Source: Ricinus communis (Eukaryota > Streptophyta > Magnoliopsida > Malpighiales > Euphorbiaceae). From it: a DNA stretch of 64,000 bases. The stretch covers positions 26,001,688 to 26,065,687 of the forward strand of contig NC_063264.1 of NCBI RefSeq assembly GCF_019578655.1. The letters run 5' to 3'. This document shows, in pieces, positions 24,444-36,029 of the stretch. The translations under genes and the position numbers were made by a program. Positions within the stretch are counted from its first letter, which is position 1, and each line of letters begins with the position of its first letter. The notes below the pieces were generated by a model. That model was not told where the DNA came from. It was given only the letters and a program-made list of their open reading frames with translations, and made no database searches.

Positions 24444-26432
24444 TCAGAGATAAAGTGCTGAACCACCTTCGGGTTCCCCTCGCAACCAATCCCGTGCACA
24501 TATTAGAGCTTGTCGAATGTCTGGATTTAGTGAACTTCTATGACTATCCAGCACCCTACCTCCAGTTCTGAATGCGGATTCTGGTGCAACAGTAGACATT
24601 GGTGTCCCTAGAACATCACGTGCCATCATTGACAAGATAGGATACCTCGGCGTGTGAACCTTCCACCAGTTCAGTATATTGAAATCACAATTGCGAGGGA
24701 AGACTGGTTCCTCTAAATATTTGTCTAAATCTGATGCTACACTCTGACTTTGAGAAGTCTCATGCAAGAACTTGTCAAAGCCCTTTAATCTGTCTCTACT
24801 ATCAGTACTGGTACTTGGTAAACTGCTGCCAGGCAAAGCTGAACCTTGATCCACTAATGTTGAACAAATAGAATAAGCATTAAAAAGTTCTTTAATACCA
24901 TCTGAAACTTCTTTGATTCGATCGAGAGCTGTACTACCATATATCTGAGAATAATAATATTCTACTAATTTCATCTTGAATCGTGGATCTAAGATGGCTG
25001 CTACTGCCAAAGCTAAACTACACTTGATCCAATATTTATCAAACTTGGCTTTCATCTGAGATGCTATGGAGCTAAGGAAATTATCTGAGCTCTTGCACCA
25101 TTCAATTAATTGAATATGAACATCACAAATCTCAGGGAAATACATATTTGCCGTGGGGCATTTGTTCCCAGAAAAGACATTAGTGATTTCAACAAAAAGT
25201 TTCAAATAACTAGTGATGGAACTTGTCCATTCCCACTCTGTATCAGTTAAGGCTGTTGTATACGCTGGGTCATGCTCTTGCAGCAGAGAAAATGAGCCCC
25301 TGTACTCTAAGGCCGTTTCAAGCATTAGATATGTTGAGTTCCATTGAATTGGGGAGTCAAGAACCAAGATCTTCTGACTGGTGATTCCAAGTTGCTGGGA
25401 TATCTCCGTAAATTTCCCTTGTGTTACCTGTGAACTTTTAACATGTCTAACACTTGCTCGAATTTTTTGGGTAACTTCTCGAAGTGCTTCCATGGCATCT
25501 TGAACAATCGAATTCAAAACATGTGCAGCTGAACGCACATCAAATAACTGGCCATTACTCAAAAGGGGCCTGTTTTGAGAGATTCGATCCTTGATTCTAA
25601 GGACAATATCATCATCAGAGGAACAATCATCAAATGTCATGGCAAACAGCTTGCACTCAATGTCCCAATCCATGAGGCACTTAATAATAACTTCTGAAAG
25701 CATATCTTCAGTGTGAGAAGAATCAAGTGTCATGAAATTTATAATCTTCTTTTGCAATTTCCAGTCCTCATCGATAAAATACGATGTCAAACACAAGTAC
25801 TCCGTGTTTTCTGGAGAAGACCACATTTCAATGGAAAGGTTAATTCTGCCTTGCAATCTATTTATCATCTCATATACTTTCTGTTTCTCTTTCACATAAA
25901 TGTCCACACAGGAGAGTTCAATGGAGCTATTTGGCACAAACTCAAATAAAGGCTGGAGGTTTTTGATAAATTTTTTGAATCCCACATGCTCAACCATAGC
26001 CAAAGGATAACCATGTACTATGATCATGCGGGCAAGATCAAGCTGACTCCGCTCTTGATCAAACCTACTACTTCCCAGGCTGATAACATCATCTTTTCTC
26101 TGGTCCTGATCATATTTTATTATCGCAGTCTTTAGATATTCATCTTTTCTTTGCCCTTCATCATAGCTAACATTTGGAAGGCTAAGGGAAGTTTCCTTTT
26201 TCCTTCTCTTTGCAAGTAGTGGTGACAAGTCACAATTAGATCGTTTTAAGCATCGTAGTAAGTGATTCCTCAGATGTGTAGTTCCGCTGTTACTTGATCC
26301 ACTGAGTTTCTTGTTACAGTGTACACAAACAGCATAACATACGTCAGCCTTCCTGACCCTTTCAAAGTGATTCCACACTACAGAAGTTAACCTCTTTGGT
26401 TTCTTAATGGCTGGTTCAGTTGAAATTTCCAT
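24444..26432 (-). CDS. hAT-transposase-derived BED zinc-finger protein (DAYSLEEPER/RICESLEEPER type)
   Basis: An intact 662-residue frame in a single coding exon. It has an N-terminal BED finger (about residues 18-62, C36-x2-C39 with H57 and C61 as likely ligands) after a basic KKPKR stretch that may be a nuclear signal. An RNase-H-like hAT core follows, then the C-terminal dimerisation region (about 600-655) with PESAFRTGGRVLDSHRSSL. The canonical motif is SAFSTGGR; here Arg replaces Ser. No terminal inverted repeats or target duplication were seen, and the gene has a 5'-UTR intron, as expected of domesticated family members, which act as nuclear DNA-binding regulators. The start was chosen because it gives the complete BED finger and lies just after the UTR splice acceptor. 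The family is firm; domestication is inferred from intactness and UTR structure. Confidence 0.9.
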   Translation of the reverse strand: MEISTEPAIKKPKRLTSVVWNHFERVRKADVCYAVCVHCNKKLSGSSNSGTTHLRNHLLRCLKRSNCDLSPLLAKRRKKETSLSLPNVSYDEGQRKDEYLKTAIIKYDQDQRKDDVISLGSSRFDQERSQLDLARMIIVHGYPLAMVEHVGFKKFIKNLQPLFEFVPNSSIELSCVDIYVKEKQKVYEMINRLQGRINLSIEMWSSPENTEYLCLTSYFIDEDWKLQKKIINFMTLDSSHTEDMLSEVIIKCLMDWDIECKLFAMTFDDCSSDDDIVLRIKDRISQNRPLLSNGQLFDVRSAAHVLNSIVQDAMEALREVTQKIRASVRHVKSSQVTQGKFTEISQQLGITSQKILVLDSPIQWNSTYLMLETALEYRGSFSLLQEHDPAYTTALTDTEWEWTSSITSYLKLFVEITNVFSGNKCPTANMYFPEICDVHIQLIEWCKSSDNFLSSIASQMKAKFDKYWIKCSLALAVAAILDPRFKMKLVEYYYSQIYGSTALDRIKEVSDGIKELFNAYSICSTLVDQGSALPGSSLPSTSTDSRDRLKGFDKFLHETSQSQSVASDLDKYLEEPVFPRNCDFNILNWWKVHTPRYPILSMMARDVLGTPMSTVAPESAFRTGGRVLDSHRSSLNPDIRQALICARDWLRGEPEGGSALYL

Positions 26433-27590
26433 TGCATAAGGTTCTGTGGGGCAAGTCTGCAGGTAACATTAATAGATGAACTCATATTTGATGATTACAG
26501 CATATGCCATAACACAATCCAGAAGATAAATTATGTCAAGACATCAAGTCCTCAGACCCCATATGACATGCATTTAGTAATGATGTTACAACAATAAAAT
26601 CAACAAAAGTTGAAAATAACAGAAAACTAAAAGAGAGAAACAAAGAAATTCTATCATCAGAACATGTCAAGGGAAACAAAGACAATCAATAAAAGCCAAT
26701 AGGGAAACATAGCAAGAGCCCTCAGCTAAAATTAATGGTCTTGTAACCTACTATGTAGGGGCAGGACAAATTCATGAAAACTCAAAAAGAAAGGTATTGT
26801 CATATGAAAACAATAAGCAGGATAAATACTTAAAATGAAAACAAAACAAGCTTGCCAAGTTCAGTTAGAACTGATTGTGTTTCGTAGCACAAGCATAAAC
26901 ATTTGCTAAACAAGCAACAGGCGGGCAGAGTTTAATAAAGTGAAACACAGGTCTTGTATATTCGGATTCCTCAAATGCCAAAAAAGAAATATATTCATAT
27001 TTGAAAACCAACAAGGAACATGCACACCCAACAATCATCAATTCATAAATACATACACTTAAAATAGACCCAGCAGTCATCAATTGATAAATACAACAAA
27101 CTAAACGTAAACAGATAGGGGTCGTCTCAACATCTGCAATTTTCATCTCATAATTTCAGTTACAATCATTAATTCATAGATAAGAGAATCAAAACAACTA
27201 TTTCACCAAAAAAAAAAAACAGTCGGGTCATTTCAAAATAGACCAATTGCATAAACAAATGTGAAACTGAAAAATTATGGTGAATCTATGGTTTCTTGAA
27301 AAGTAAGAAAAAGAAATGGATCATTAATGAAAGTGGGTCTTACATGGATTAAAGCAGAAGCTTCGATTTTTGTTTTGGATTGTTGGAAGTCACAGAGTCC
27401 GATCAGGGGATCCGGAAAGGTTTTTGTTGAAAAGGGGAAAGGAGAAAAGATAGGATCCGGTATGGGTTTGTTCGTTGGACAGAAGCGGATCGGATAAGAT
27501 GAGAAGATCCGAGATCCACTTCGATTGTGGGTTAATAACGCAAGGTCTGGATATTTTCTCTTTTATTTCAAGCACATTAAAGGGACCCTA
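26433..27590 (-). other. 5' UTR and UTR intron of the hAT-derived gene
   Basis: On the minus strand a donor CAT|GTAAGA lies at 27343 and an acceptor CTGCAG|ACTTGC at 26457, giving an intron of about 887 bp. It leaves a 24-base leader in exon 2 before the ATG at 26432. The first exon would run from roughly 27590 to 27344. A UTR intron just before a single coding exon fits known DAYSLEEPER-like genes. The transcription start is not defined. Confidence 0.65.
27390..27575 (-). other. Possible upstream ORF in the first exon of the hAT-derived gene
   Basis: A 61-codon frame starts and stops inside the predicted non-coding first exon. If the transcript starts upstream of 27575, ribosomes would meet this ATG first, so it could limit translation of the main frame. 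The peptide has no recognisable domain, and it may be chance. Confidence 0.3.
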
Positions 27591-27649
27591 TTGAATGCTT
27601 TGGATCCGGTTTTAGGGTATAGGAAAGGCGGTTTAGGCTTGGATTTTGG

Positions 27650-30325
27650 TTTGGTTTGGTTTTAGTGGGTTTGTTGGGTATGACTTGGATGTGGGGAAGC
27701 GATATACGAGCAAAATTACACTACTTCCCTCGGAACTTTCTATATTTTATTTTAAAATATAACTAATAGGTCCCACTATTATATGATATATATCATAATC
27801 AAATTTTAATATAGTTAAAAATATATTTAAAGATATTTTATATGAAAGATATTTAAATACTTTTAAAAATATAATAAAAATAAAATTTAAAAATATTTCT
27901 TTATTTTGTAAAAAGAAGCTCGTATGAAACTATTCATATGCAAACTTCTTTCACATATTCATTACAACATTCTTTCTATATAAATTTTTTTTGCCAACTC
28001 TTCGAAAGGCGTAGTAGAAGAGTGGCGCAAATATTTTTGATTTCTTCTTGCTCTATTCCAAGCAATGGTAAAATTTCCTCCGCGAGCCGACTAACTGAAA
28101 AAAAAAATATATTTTCATTAAATTTTCCATTTCTAGTAATATATTTAGGTACGGTGTTTATTTTTAAGTGTTATTTTTCAAAAAATTTATGCAAAAACCT
28201 GTTTTTTTAGAGATGTATTGAGCAATGACTATTGAAGTATATCGGTATAACTATTATTTTGGTAGACAAAACGTAACTAAATATCATACATTATATGTGT
28301 TTGATAAAATGACTAAGAGAGAAATTTTTTAACAAGTTTTTTGAATTTGGATGTAATTGTTGCCAATATACTATATACTTATATGTATCGTATTGTTAAA
28401 GATCAATTTTTTAATTGGATTTTTTAAATTTTGGCTACTTAGTTCCTTTTGTTATATATTTTTTTTTAGTGATTTTGACCTTTTGGTATCTACTTCTTTA
28501 TAAGAAAACAAAAAGGGTCCATTTTAGTTATTTATTATTCACGAAAGAGTTTTTAGTTTTTTTTAAATCGTTATTTAGTATTGAAGATGAGACTAGTATA
28601 TATTGCTAATTTTGGAGGTATTGTTACAACATTCTAGCTTATAATAAGATTGAAGTTTGAAAATAAATCAAAGATTATCAACCTAAAAAGTAAAACTCTT
28701 ATTGTGTAAAAAAACACCATATATGTCCGTAAGTGAATTTGAAAGGGTAGATTTTTAGAAGTAATAGGATATATAATTTGTTTGATTCTTCCAAACTTAG
28801 CAAACCTCACTAAGCCCTTTGTATTGGTCTATTTCCAAATTTGGAAATGCAACAATTATACCTTTCTAAATCAAATACATTCATTGCTTCCTCCACCACT
28901 TGAGACTATATTATTATTATTATTATGATATGTGTTATTGCTATTGCTACTGGTATTCAAAAGATTTAATTCTCACCGAAATTTGCTTCTGAAGTTTCCC
29001 CTTGTTTTGTTTCCTTATTTCACTTTAACTAAATTGATTATCTATTCCTTTGAATGTTTTTCTTTTATTTTATAATTATTATGATTTTTTTAAAAAAGAA
29101 TTTAATATCGCAACTACAATTATGAAATTCTTTATGAAAATAAATGTTAAATCTTTTCGACCTGTGTTTTGTTCTGCTCATTGATTCTTCACCTTTTTTT
29201 TTTCTTTCATTACTCTCTTTGAAATATTCAAAATTTAATGGCTTTGATATTTAAATAGTGAGAGAAAAAATAAAAAAAAATAGAAATAAAAATAAAATCA
29301 AAACAAAGATTAAAACAATACACAAAAATAAGCTCATATTTCAAGGCTACTACAATCATTTATCAATATAATCAAACCCATACATCACTACTACTACCAT
29401 CAAACTTGTTTGTTATCACCACCTCAACAAATTCATATCAATCCCAAAATCTCAACAAAAAGAATAATAGTAAATTTTTTTTCTATTGAATTATTTTTCT
29501 TTTATTTTGATAACAACTTTAATTTTTAATTTATGATTGTATCACTGTAGCCACCTGACACAGGCTACAATCACCATTTGATATTACTTGTTGTCACTTG
29601 ATAAATGGACTTGGATAAAACTCATTTTCAAAAACTAGTTCAAAAAAGAGGGTGCTTAATCCACTTATACAACTTCTAATATCGCTAATACATACTCACT
29701 AATTAGCTTCTTTTAATACATTCAAACTGAGATGAATGCAGTCAAAACCAAATGATTCAAACTGAGTTTGTTAATGAATTAAGGACATACCATTTCATTC
29801 AACTTGCTATAATTTAATTTCATAACAAAATGTATATATAAAAACCCATCTTTCAGAGATCCATTAAGCCAGTGCTCATTACGTATATGAGTAAAGCTAT
29901 TATTTTAGAAAACAAAATGTAATTAAGCATTATGCATTATGTGTTTGATAAAATGACTAAAATAGAAATTTTTATAAAAGTTTTAATTTTTGAATCTAGA
30001 TGTGATTGTTGTTACTGTATTATATACTCTCATGTATATAGTTATGTTAAGGATCAAATTATTTAGTTAGAGTTTTCAAATTTCAACCAGTTGAGTCCTT
30101 TCATTTTATGTTTTTTTAGTGATTTCGATGGTTTGGTGTCTGCTTCTTTATGAGAAAATAAAAAGGCCTCCTCATGGGCCGTAATAAATTATATCCTTTG
30201 TTGTGATAACTTTAGAATTTTTGTATTTTCATAATCAATTGCATTATGATAATTTTTATAACATTGTGACATCCGAACATAAAATATATAAAAAGAAAAG
30301 TATTAGACCTGTAAAATATATAATT

Positions 30326-30329
<4 letters not shown>
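27650..30329. other. AT-rich intergenic DNA with a direct-repeat pair
   Basis: No gene recognised. Open frames such as 27938-28210 are AT-rich and carry no domain. The main structure is the pair of direct repeats listed separately. Confidence 0.5.
28225..30175. repeat. Pair of ~300-bp direct repeats spaced 1.65 kb apart
   Basis: Copies at about 28225-28530 and 29880-30175 share GTGTTTGATAAAATGACTAA, TATATGT-rich centres and a TTTTTTTAGTGATTT(T/C)GA segment in the same order, with many substitutions. The spacing could reflect two old LTRs or a segmental duplication. No TG...CA ends or target duplication could be read. Confidence 0.6.

Positions 30330-30376
<47 letters not shown>
30328..30376. 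repeat. (AT)n microsatellite interrupted by a solo LTR
   Basis: A run of more than 20 AT units directly abuts the solo LTR that starts at 30377; a short TATATATT remnant follows the LTR at 32453-32460. Confidence 0.9.
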
Positions 30377-30379
<3 letters not shown>

Positions 30380-32452
30380 CACGACCCACCTTGGGGGCCT
30401 GTGTACTAGGAATGGGTAGGCTTAAGGCCACCGAAACCCGTAGTAAGCCTTACCAACCCGCAAATCCATATATACAATTAACCAAATATAAAGTAGTCAT
30501 AATTATCTTGCATAATACATCATCATACTACCAACAGGAGTCAGAATAGTTATATAAATTTAAAAATTTCCTACTGCGGATTCTCTAGAGTAAAAATGAC
30601 AAGTATATAAGTACAAGTTAATTACAAAAGTCCGAAGAAGAAGAAGTCGGACTGTCGAATGTGCGATGGCGAAGGTCTTTAACTAACACCTGAAAAAAAA
30701 TTATAACTGAGACTGTCAGTCTCGAGAGTGAGATAAAATCGAATAATCTAGAGACTATTGCAGTCTTCACAGGAAATATTAATTATTCGAGTCCATATAT
30801 CAAACCCTGAACATAAACAGAAATCATGATGTCATCATACCATAATGAAATAAATAAATAAATAAATAATATCTTTGTTTCTTTTCTTTTCGGGACGAGT
30901 GGCTCGGTAGAACCCTAAACCCCAAATTCTAGTAGCCTTTCGGCTCTCTTAATCCAACAGGTCTGGCGCCCAGAGAGCAAGCTCGATCAGGGTCCTTACC
31001 TCCAGCCTGAACACTTGAATTCCAAATAAGCCGCCCAGAGAGCATTGCTCGATCGGGGACCTTAACTCCGCATTAATCGAACTCGGCCCAGAGCAAGCTC
31101 GATCAGGCGACAAATTCATAATAACCTTATATCCATGATCATTACCGCATGCGGTCGATGTAACCCATCAAAGGCATGTTCTACAAGCCACATTTCCCAA
31201 TTCGCAATCATCACATATAATAATTATTATTATCTGATGAACTCAACCAACACATATCGAAATAAAGATTAAAGATTTAAGGTAAAACAGCGTGAAATTT
31301 GTGAGGGAAAAATAATAACGTTTATCTTATTATAACATACTAATAATAATATTTATATTATTTCAAATATTAATAATCAAGTGAAATCATTTATTTTACG
31401 ATACTAATAATTATATTATGCATAAACTTTCAAAATAGCATATTAAATCAGACTTAGCAATAGTGTAATGATTAAATGACTTTAACTCACTGATTTAACG
31501 CGTTCCGCAGTCCGCTCCTACGCCTCGGGTGGAGCTGGCGGGAAGGCTGAATTATCTAATAACAAAAGGACATACAATTAATAGACATTCGAAAATTTTT
31601 CCTAACTTAGACCCTAAGGTCGACTGCCTAGAATTAAATTGGACTCGAGGATTCTGCCGAAAATTTGACAGAACCTCCCTTAAATTACGGATATTTACCC
31701 CCCGTAAAACGGGTCCAGGACCTGCCAAAAACATATCAGACATGCTGGAATTTAATAACAGGAGCCGGGCCACAAGAACTGCATTAATATTTTCCCGACT
31801 CCAAAACACCACAATCCAAACAATTTAATTTGATTTATTTTTAAACTACCCAACACAAGCAATTAATAGCCACAATAACTTTCTAATATTAAAACAAAAT
31901 TTTTAGAGTCTAAAATAAAATTATACCGAGTTAAAAATTAAAATATTTCGCGCGTCCAGAAAACACCGGGGTCCGGAAGCCGGTCCTGCCAACAGTGTCG
32001 GAATTCAAATCCGGAAGCGCCTACGCGAAGCTCAAGTTGCGGGGAGTCCGGAAGTACAAGAGTTTTGGCCGGAAAGTGGCCGGAAGGCGGCGGATCGGGG
32101 CCGGAAAGTCGCTGCTCACGCGACACTTTCCAAGGCTGCCGGCAAGGATTTCCGACGGAGGAGGGTTGCTTCCGGGGTTTTCGGGGGTGAGGAACTCATT
32201 TCCGATGCCAGATCTCCGAAAACATGCCGGCAAGAGGGCGAGCGGCGAAGGCAGCCCCCCCTTGTTCTTGACAACGCCGACGGAAAGGAGGAAAGGGGAA
32301 GGGAGCTGCTGCAGAGCGGCGGGAAGGGAGGAAGGCGCTGGCGACGGCGGCGGCGAGCTGGGCGGCACGTAGGCGGTGCGGGGAAGAAGACAGTCGACGG
32401 GGAGAGGGAGAAGGAAGGGAGGAAGGAAAAGGAGGAGGGTAAAGGTGTTACA
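30377..32452. mobile_element. Solo LTR of the same family (copy 2)
   Basis: It starts TGTCACGACC and ends GGTGTTACA. TATAT on each side (30372-30376 and 32453-32457) would be the 5-bp target duplication, with the caveat that it sits in an AT microsatellite. It shares with copy 1 the GAGACTGT(T/C)AGTCTCGAGAGTGAG segment, the hairpin motifs (near 30975, 31036 and 31087), a CGATGTAACCCATC-type segment, the GCCTCGGGTGGAGC segment and a GC-rich block (31930-32440). No internal domains are present. Open frames in the GC-rich block lie in both strands and are not shared with copy 1, so they are not called as genes. Confidence 0.85.
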
Positions 32453-32457
32453 TATAT

Positions 32458-33270
32458 ATTCTTATGATTATGATTGTCTCAAAGTACAAGTCCTTTTCTA
32501 TGCTCAAATGAGCTGTATTTAGTACTATTTTGCTCTTAGACGTACTACATATGTTGTGAAATATTCTGCAGTTGCATTTGAATGAACAGTATTTTGAACT
32601 TTCCTTTCATTGATGCTCACTTGCATCCGAATGTAAGTGTTATTATGTCCATAACTAATCAACTATCTATATTCAAGGGACAATACCTAATTACCCCATT
32701 AAAAGTGATTGAAGATTAATTTTTGTTACTCAAACATAAGAAAATAACACAGAGTTCAGTAATTATTCCAAAACTAAAAAAGGACAGGGTTTTTATTTTA
32801 TATGAGTTTTGATTGTCTCATCTATCTTGACTTAATTATTAAATTAATTAGAAAAAGAAAGAATGAATTGGCATCAATCAAACCAGGAAATAGTCGCAAG
32901 TGAAAGAGAATGGAAAAAAATTTGACTATTTTAAAGATTGATAAATCCAAAATGCGATGCTTTATGATTGGTACAGACCAAATGCTCTCTCAATGACAAG
33001 GTCTGTCTCATTTTTACTAATTTTGTTGAATCCAAACTTGTAGTCTTCTTTCTCAACCTTTTCAAAGCAACTTGATTATTCATATTTATTGAATATATGT
33101 TGTTCCATAAGTGCTATTTTTAGTTATTTTTTAATCAATAGATGTAAGCATAAATGACCATCAGAATGAACTGCTATTAGGATAATGTCCCTAGTTCTAA
33201 GCTTCTTGTGATTGATGTTTTGATGGCCATGGAATTATTAGAGATGGTTGAATAGCAGCTGAAGATGAGA
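32458..33270. other. Intergenic DNA, no gene seen
   Basis: No recognisable domain or repeat boundary between the solo LTR and the left remnant of MULE-2. Confidence 0.5.
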
Positions 33271-33301
33271 TCAATTTGTATTAATAAATGGCCTGAACTT
33301 C

Positions 33302-34656
33302 TGATAAGTGCTAGTAGCACTTACTTTTGAAGCTTGTTTTACCTCGGTTTCACCTTAAATTGAGTTTAGTTTATTTGTCAGACTTTGTTTTCAGTTTCTT
33401 TTTAGGTATTTGGCAAAGCTTGCTTGATGAAAGGAAGTTTGAGTTTCAAGTGCAAGAAATATTAGCCAAGGAGCACCTACCATCAAGGATAAGAGTGTCC
33501 CACGGGCATGACACGAGAAGAAGCTGCCCGTGCCACCTTCTCGTTTGAAGTATGAAAAATGGCAGAATGATGGCTTACATGACAGGAGAGGCACGGGACC
33601 GTGTGATTTGGTAAAAATGGCAGATTGCTCAAGGAATAACACAGGAAGAGGACACACCCCTGTAGATAGAGAATATCTTCAAGAAAGGTTTTTAGTCAAG
33701 GATGCCATACGGCCGTGTGGTTCCTAAAAAGCACACTATTTAAGTGAATTTTTAGGGTTGTTTTGGGTGAGTTCTATCATATTTTTATTTCTAGAGAGAG
33801 AAACACTTAGAAACTTCATTTTCCTTTCATTTTTAGGGTTTTGATTAGTATTTCTCAAGGGAGAATATTATTTCCTCCATTGCTTTTCAGGATTGAAGAT
33901 TTCTATTTCTACTCTTTCATGACTAGTTTGAGGTCTTCTTCCTCTCTAATTTTTACTTCTTTATTGTAATGTCTAGAAACTAATTTTCTTGCTATTTGAA
34001 TTTTGATGAATCCTAATTTATTTTGTATGGATTAATTCAAAGTTAATATAATTTATATTTTTCTATGAGTTATTTATCCCTTTAGTTGTTTAATTATCTA
34101 TTTCAATTGATAAGTCAATGTATTGATTGAGATTTATTTTCATAAACTCATTAGAGATAACTTTTTATGAATTGATCACATCTTAGGGATTGATGATTGA
34201 TTGAGATAGATCTATAAGATTCTTTGATTCAACAGTTCCTTAATCTTAATGCATGACCTATATAAGTTGATTTGAGATGAGATTCATCTCCCTCCTCTTA
34301 GAAATTAGGAGCTTAATCACTTGAGAAAGGTTTAAGCCTAATTTTGTGAAATGCCAATTCAATTCTTGATCTGAATTAACTGTTGTTTATTTCATGAAAT
34401 ACTTAACTTATTAGGGGGACTCACTATCTAAATAGGCTTTATTCTTGATAAATTTACCAATTGGTTTAATCTTTATTTTCAAAATTGTTTTACTTCTAAA
34501 TTTAATTACACCCAAACAATATGTTAATTGCTGAACATTAGTGTATGATTGAAGGTAGTACTTACAATTAGGTTCCTAGTGGAAAGATACTCTTATTCAT
34601 TATTATATTACTTGATATGATCGGTGCACTTTGCCGTGTGTAGATAGCGTGCATCA
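33302..34656. mobile_element. Solo LTR (third, different family) inside the MULE-2 left inverted repeat
   Basis: Begins TGATAAGTGCTAGTAGCACT and ends GCATCA, with matching inverted termini TGAT...ATCA, and is flanked by ACTTC at 33297-33301 and 34657-34661. Removing it restores the uninterrupted inverted-repeat word GAACTTCTATTTG found in the right arm, which confirms the boundaries independently of the target duplication. No retroelement protein is present. Its sequence is unrelated to the 8693 and 30377 LTRs. Confidence 0.9.
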
Positions 34657-34860
34657 ACTTCTATTTGTGTAACAATAAACTCCAACCGTCAATTCCCGTT
34701 AACCAGCTTAACGGAAAGCTAACATGGCACCCTAGCTAGTAAATAATTTTTTTAACTTAACAATAAATCCACGTCATTAAATGAGACACTTTAGAAACAG
34801 GTGTCTCATTCTCTCTCCCTCTCTCCCTCTCTCTCATCAACGCTGTTCTCTTTAAAAGTA
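34657..34860 (-). repeat. MULE-2 left terminal inverted repeat, inner part
   Basis: From ACTTCTATTTGTGTAA to the CT-rich CTCTCTCATCAACG stretch it pairs with the inverse of about 39735-39910. The two arms differ by many substitutions, more than in MULE-1, so MULE-2 is older. Confidence 0.8.
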
Positions 34861-35039
34861 AAAGGAAAAAAAGAAGAAAATGGCGAAGGGCACAAGGAAG
34901 CTTTGAGAACACCATTGCATTCTCTTTTATCCTTCCACTCTTTCTTTTTACTCCCTCCATATCATCGTTCTCGTTTGAGAACACCATTGTGTTAATCTTT
35001 TATCTTTTGGTTTAATGCAAAATTGATTTAACCCTTTAA

Positions 35040-35419
35040 TTTGTGGAACCTTAATTTTTGAATTGGCTAACATAGATTCCCAATTGATTGCACGTGACTA
35101 CTTTTGCCATGTCGAAGCAGTATTGAAAACCTCTTGAACCGATGCAAGTCTAGGCAGTAGGTTCTTTGGAAGTCAGAATTTTGAGGTAGAGTTATTTTTA
35201 TTTGATCTTGACAAAAATGAGTTCTTTTTTTAATGGTTGGAGAATAATTAGTTTCAAATAGTTGAATTTTTGCAGAATTAGCTGTGCCATTTTTTCTTGT
35301 GGGTAGACCCTCCTATGCAACCAAGGCCAAAGATAGTGATAACAGGACTATTACAAAAAATTGATAATCTGAAGAAGGCAGAAAGAAAAAGAGCAGAAGA
35401 TGTAGAAAGAGAGATATAG
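35040..35419 (+). pseudogene. GRF-type zinc-finger gene relic in MULE-2
   Basis: One frame reads CHVEAVLKTS, a stop, then TDASLGSRFFGSQNFE, which matches the GRF zinc-finger signature with its Trp codon turned into TGA. A donor GTAGAG follows at about 35187, and after an acceptor TTTTGCAG (about 35277) a second exon reads CHFFLWVDPPMQPRPK and a charged helix ending at a stop near 35419. GRF finger proteins are small plant proteins often found with Mutator elements. It is transcribed, if at all, opposite to the transposase. The stop at the conserved Trp and loss of the first Cys make it a pseudogene. Confidence 0.75.
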
Positions 35420-36029
35420 ATGCACATAAGAAAGAAAGGAGAAGGTTGATGTGGTTCAGTGTTTTAGTTAGTGTAGTTTAGTTCATATTAAGATTGTAAA
35501 TTATTTTGCAGTAATGGTGGAGTAGGGTAGTGTTGCTTAGGGGTGTAAACTTTTTAGCATGAAAGAAGGTTGACATAGTAGTAATAAGATGTCCAATTTA
35601 ATTTCATTTATTGTCCCTAGACTTTAAAAGACATATCACAATTGTCCTTGTATTTTGTAATTGATATGAATAGCATCTCTGAACTATCTATTTTATATCT
35701 ATACCATCCCTTATGCTGTTAGAAGTTTTTTGATATTTTGTCTAACTTGAATTGAAGAATTCAGTTTATTAACTGAAAATATTTTTAAAATTAAGCAAAG
35801 AAATTATTCCTATAAACTAGGCAATCCACAACACAATATTAAATAAAGATAATATTAATTTACCTCTTAAAAGAAATACAAAATGAGCAATCTTATTGCC
35901 TAGTTTCACAACTGAAACAATTGGCACTTAGAGACCTCTTTCAACTTTGAAACACCAAAAAACACAAAATAACAGTTCAACTATCCTAAAACAATATATC
36001 AATTTGTCTCATAATCCACAAACAAAATA

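Noticed and set aside
31529..32372. Several 60-125-codon frames on both strands
   Set aside because: They lie in the GC-rich part of a solo LTR, where low stop-codon frequency gives chance frames; they overlap on opposite strands and match nothing.
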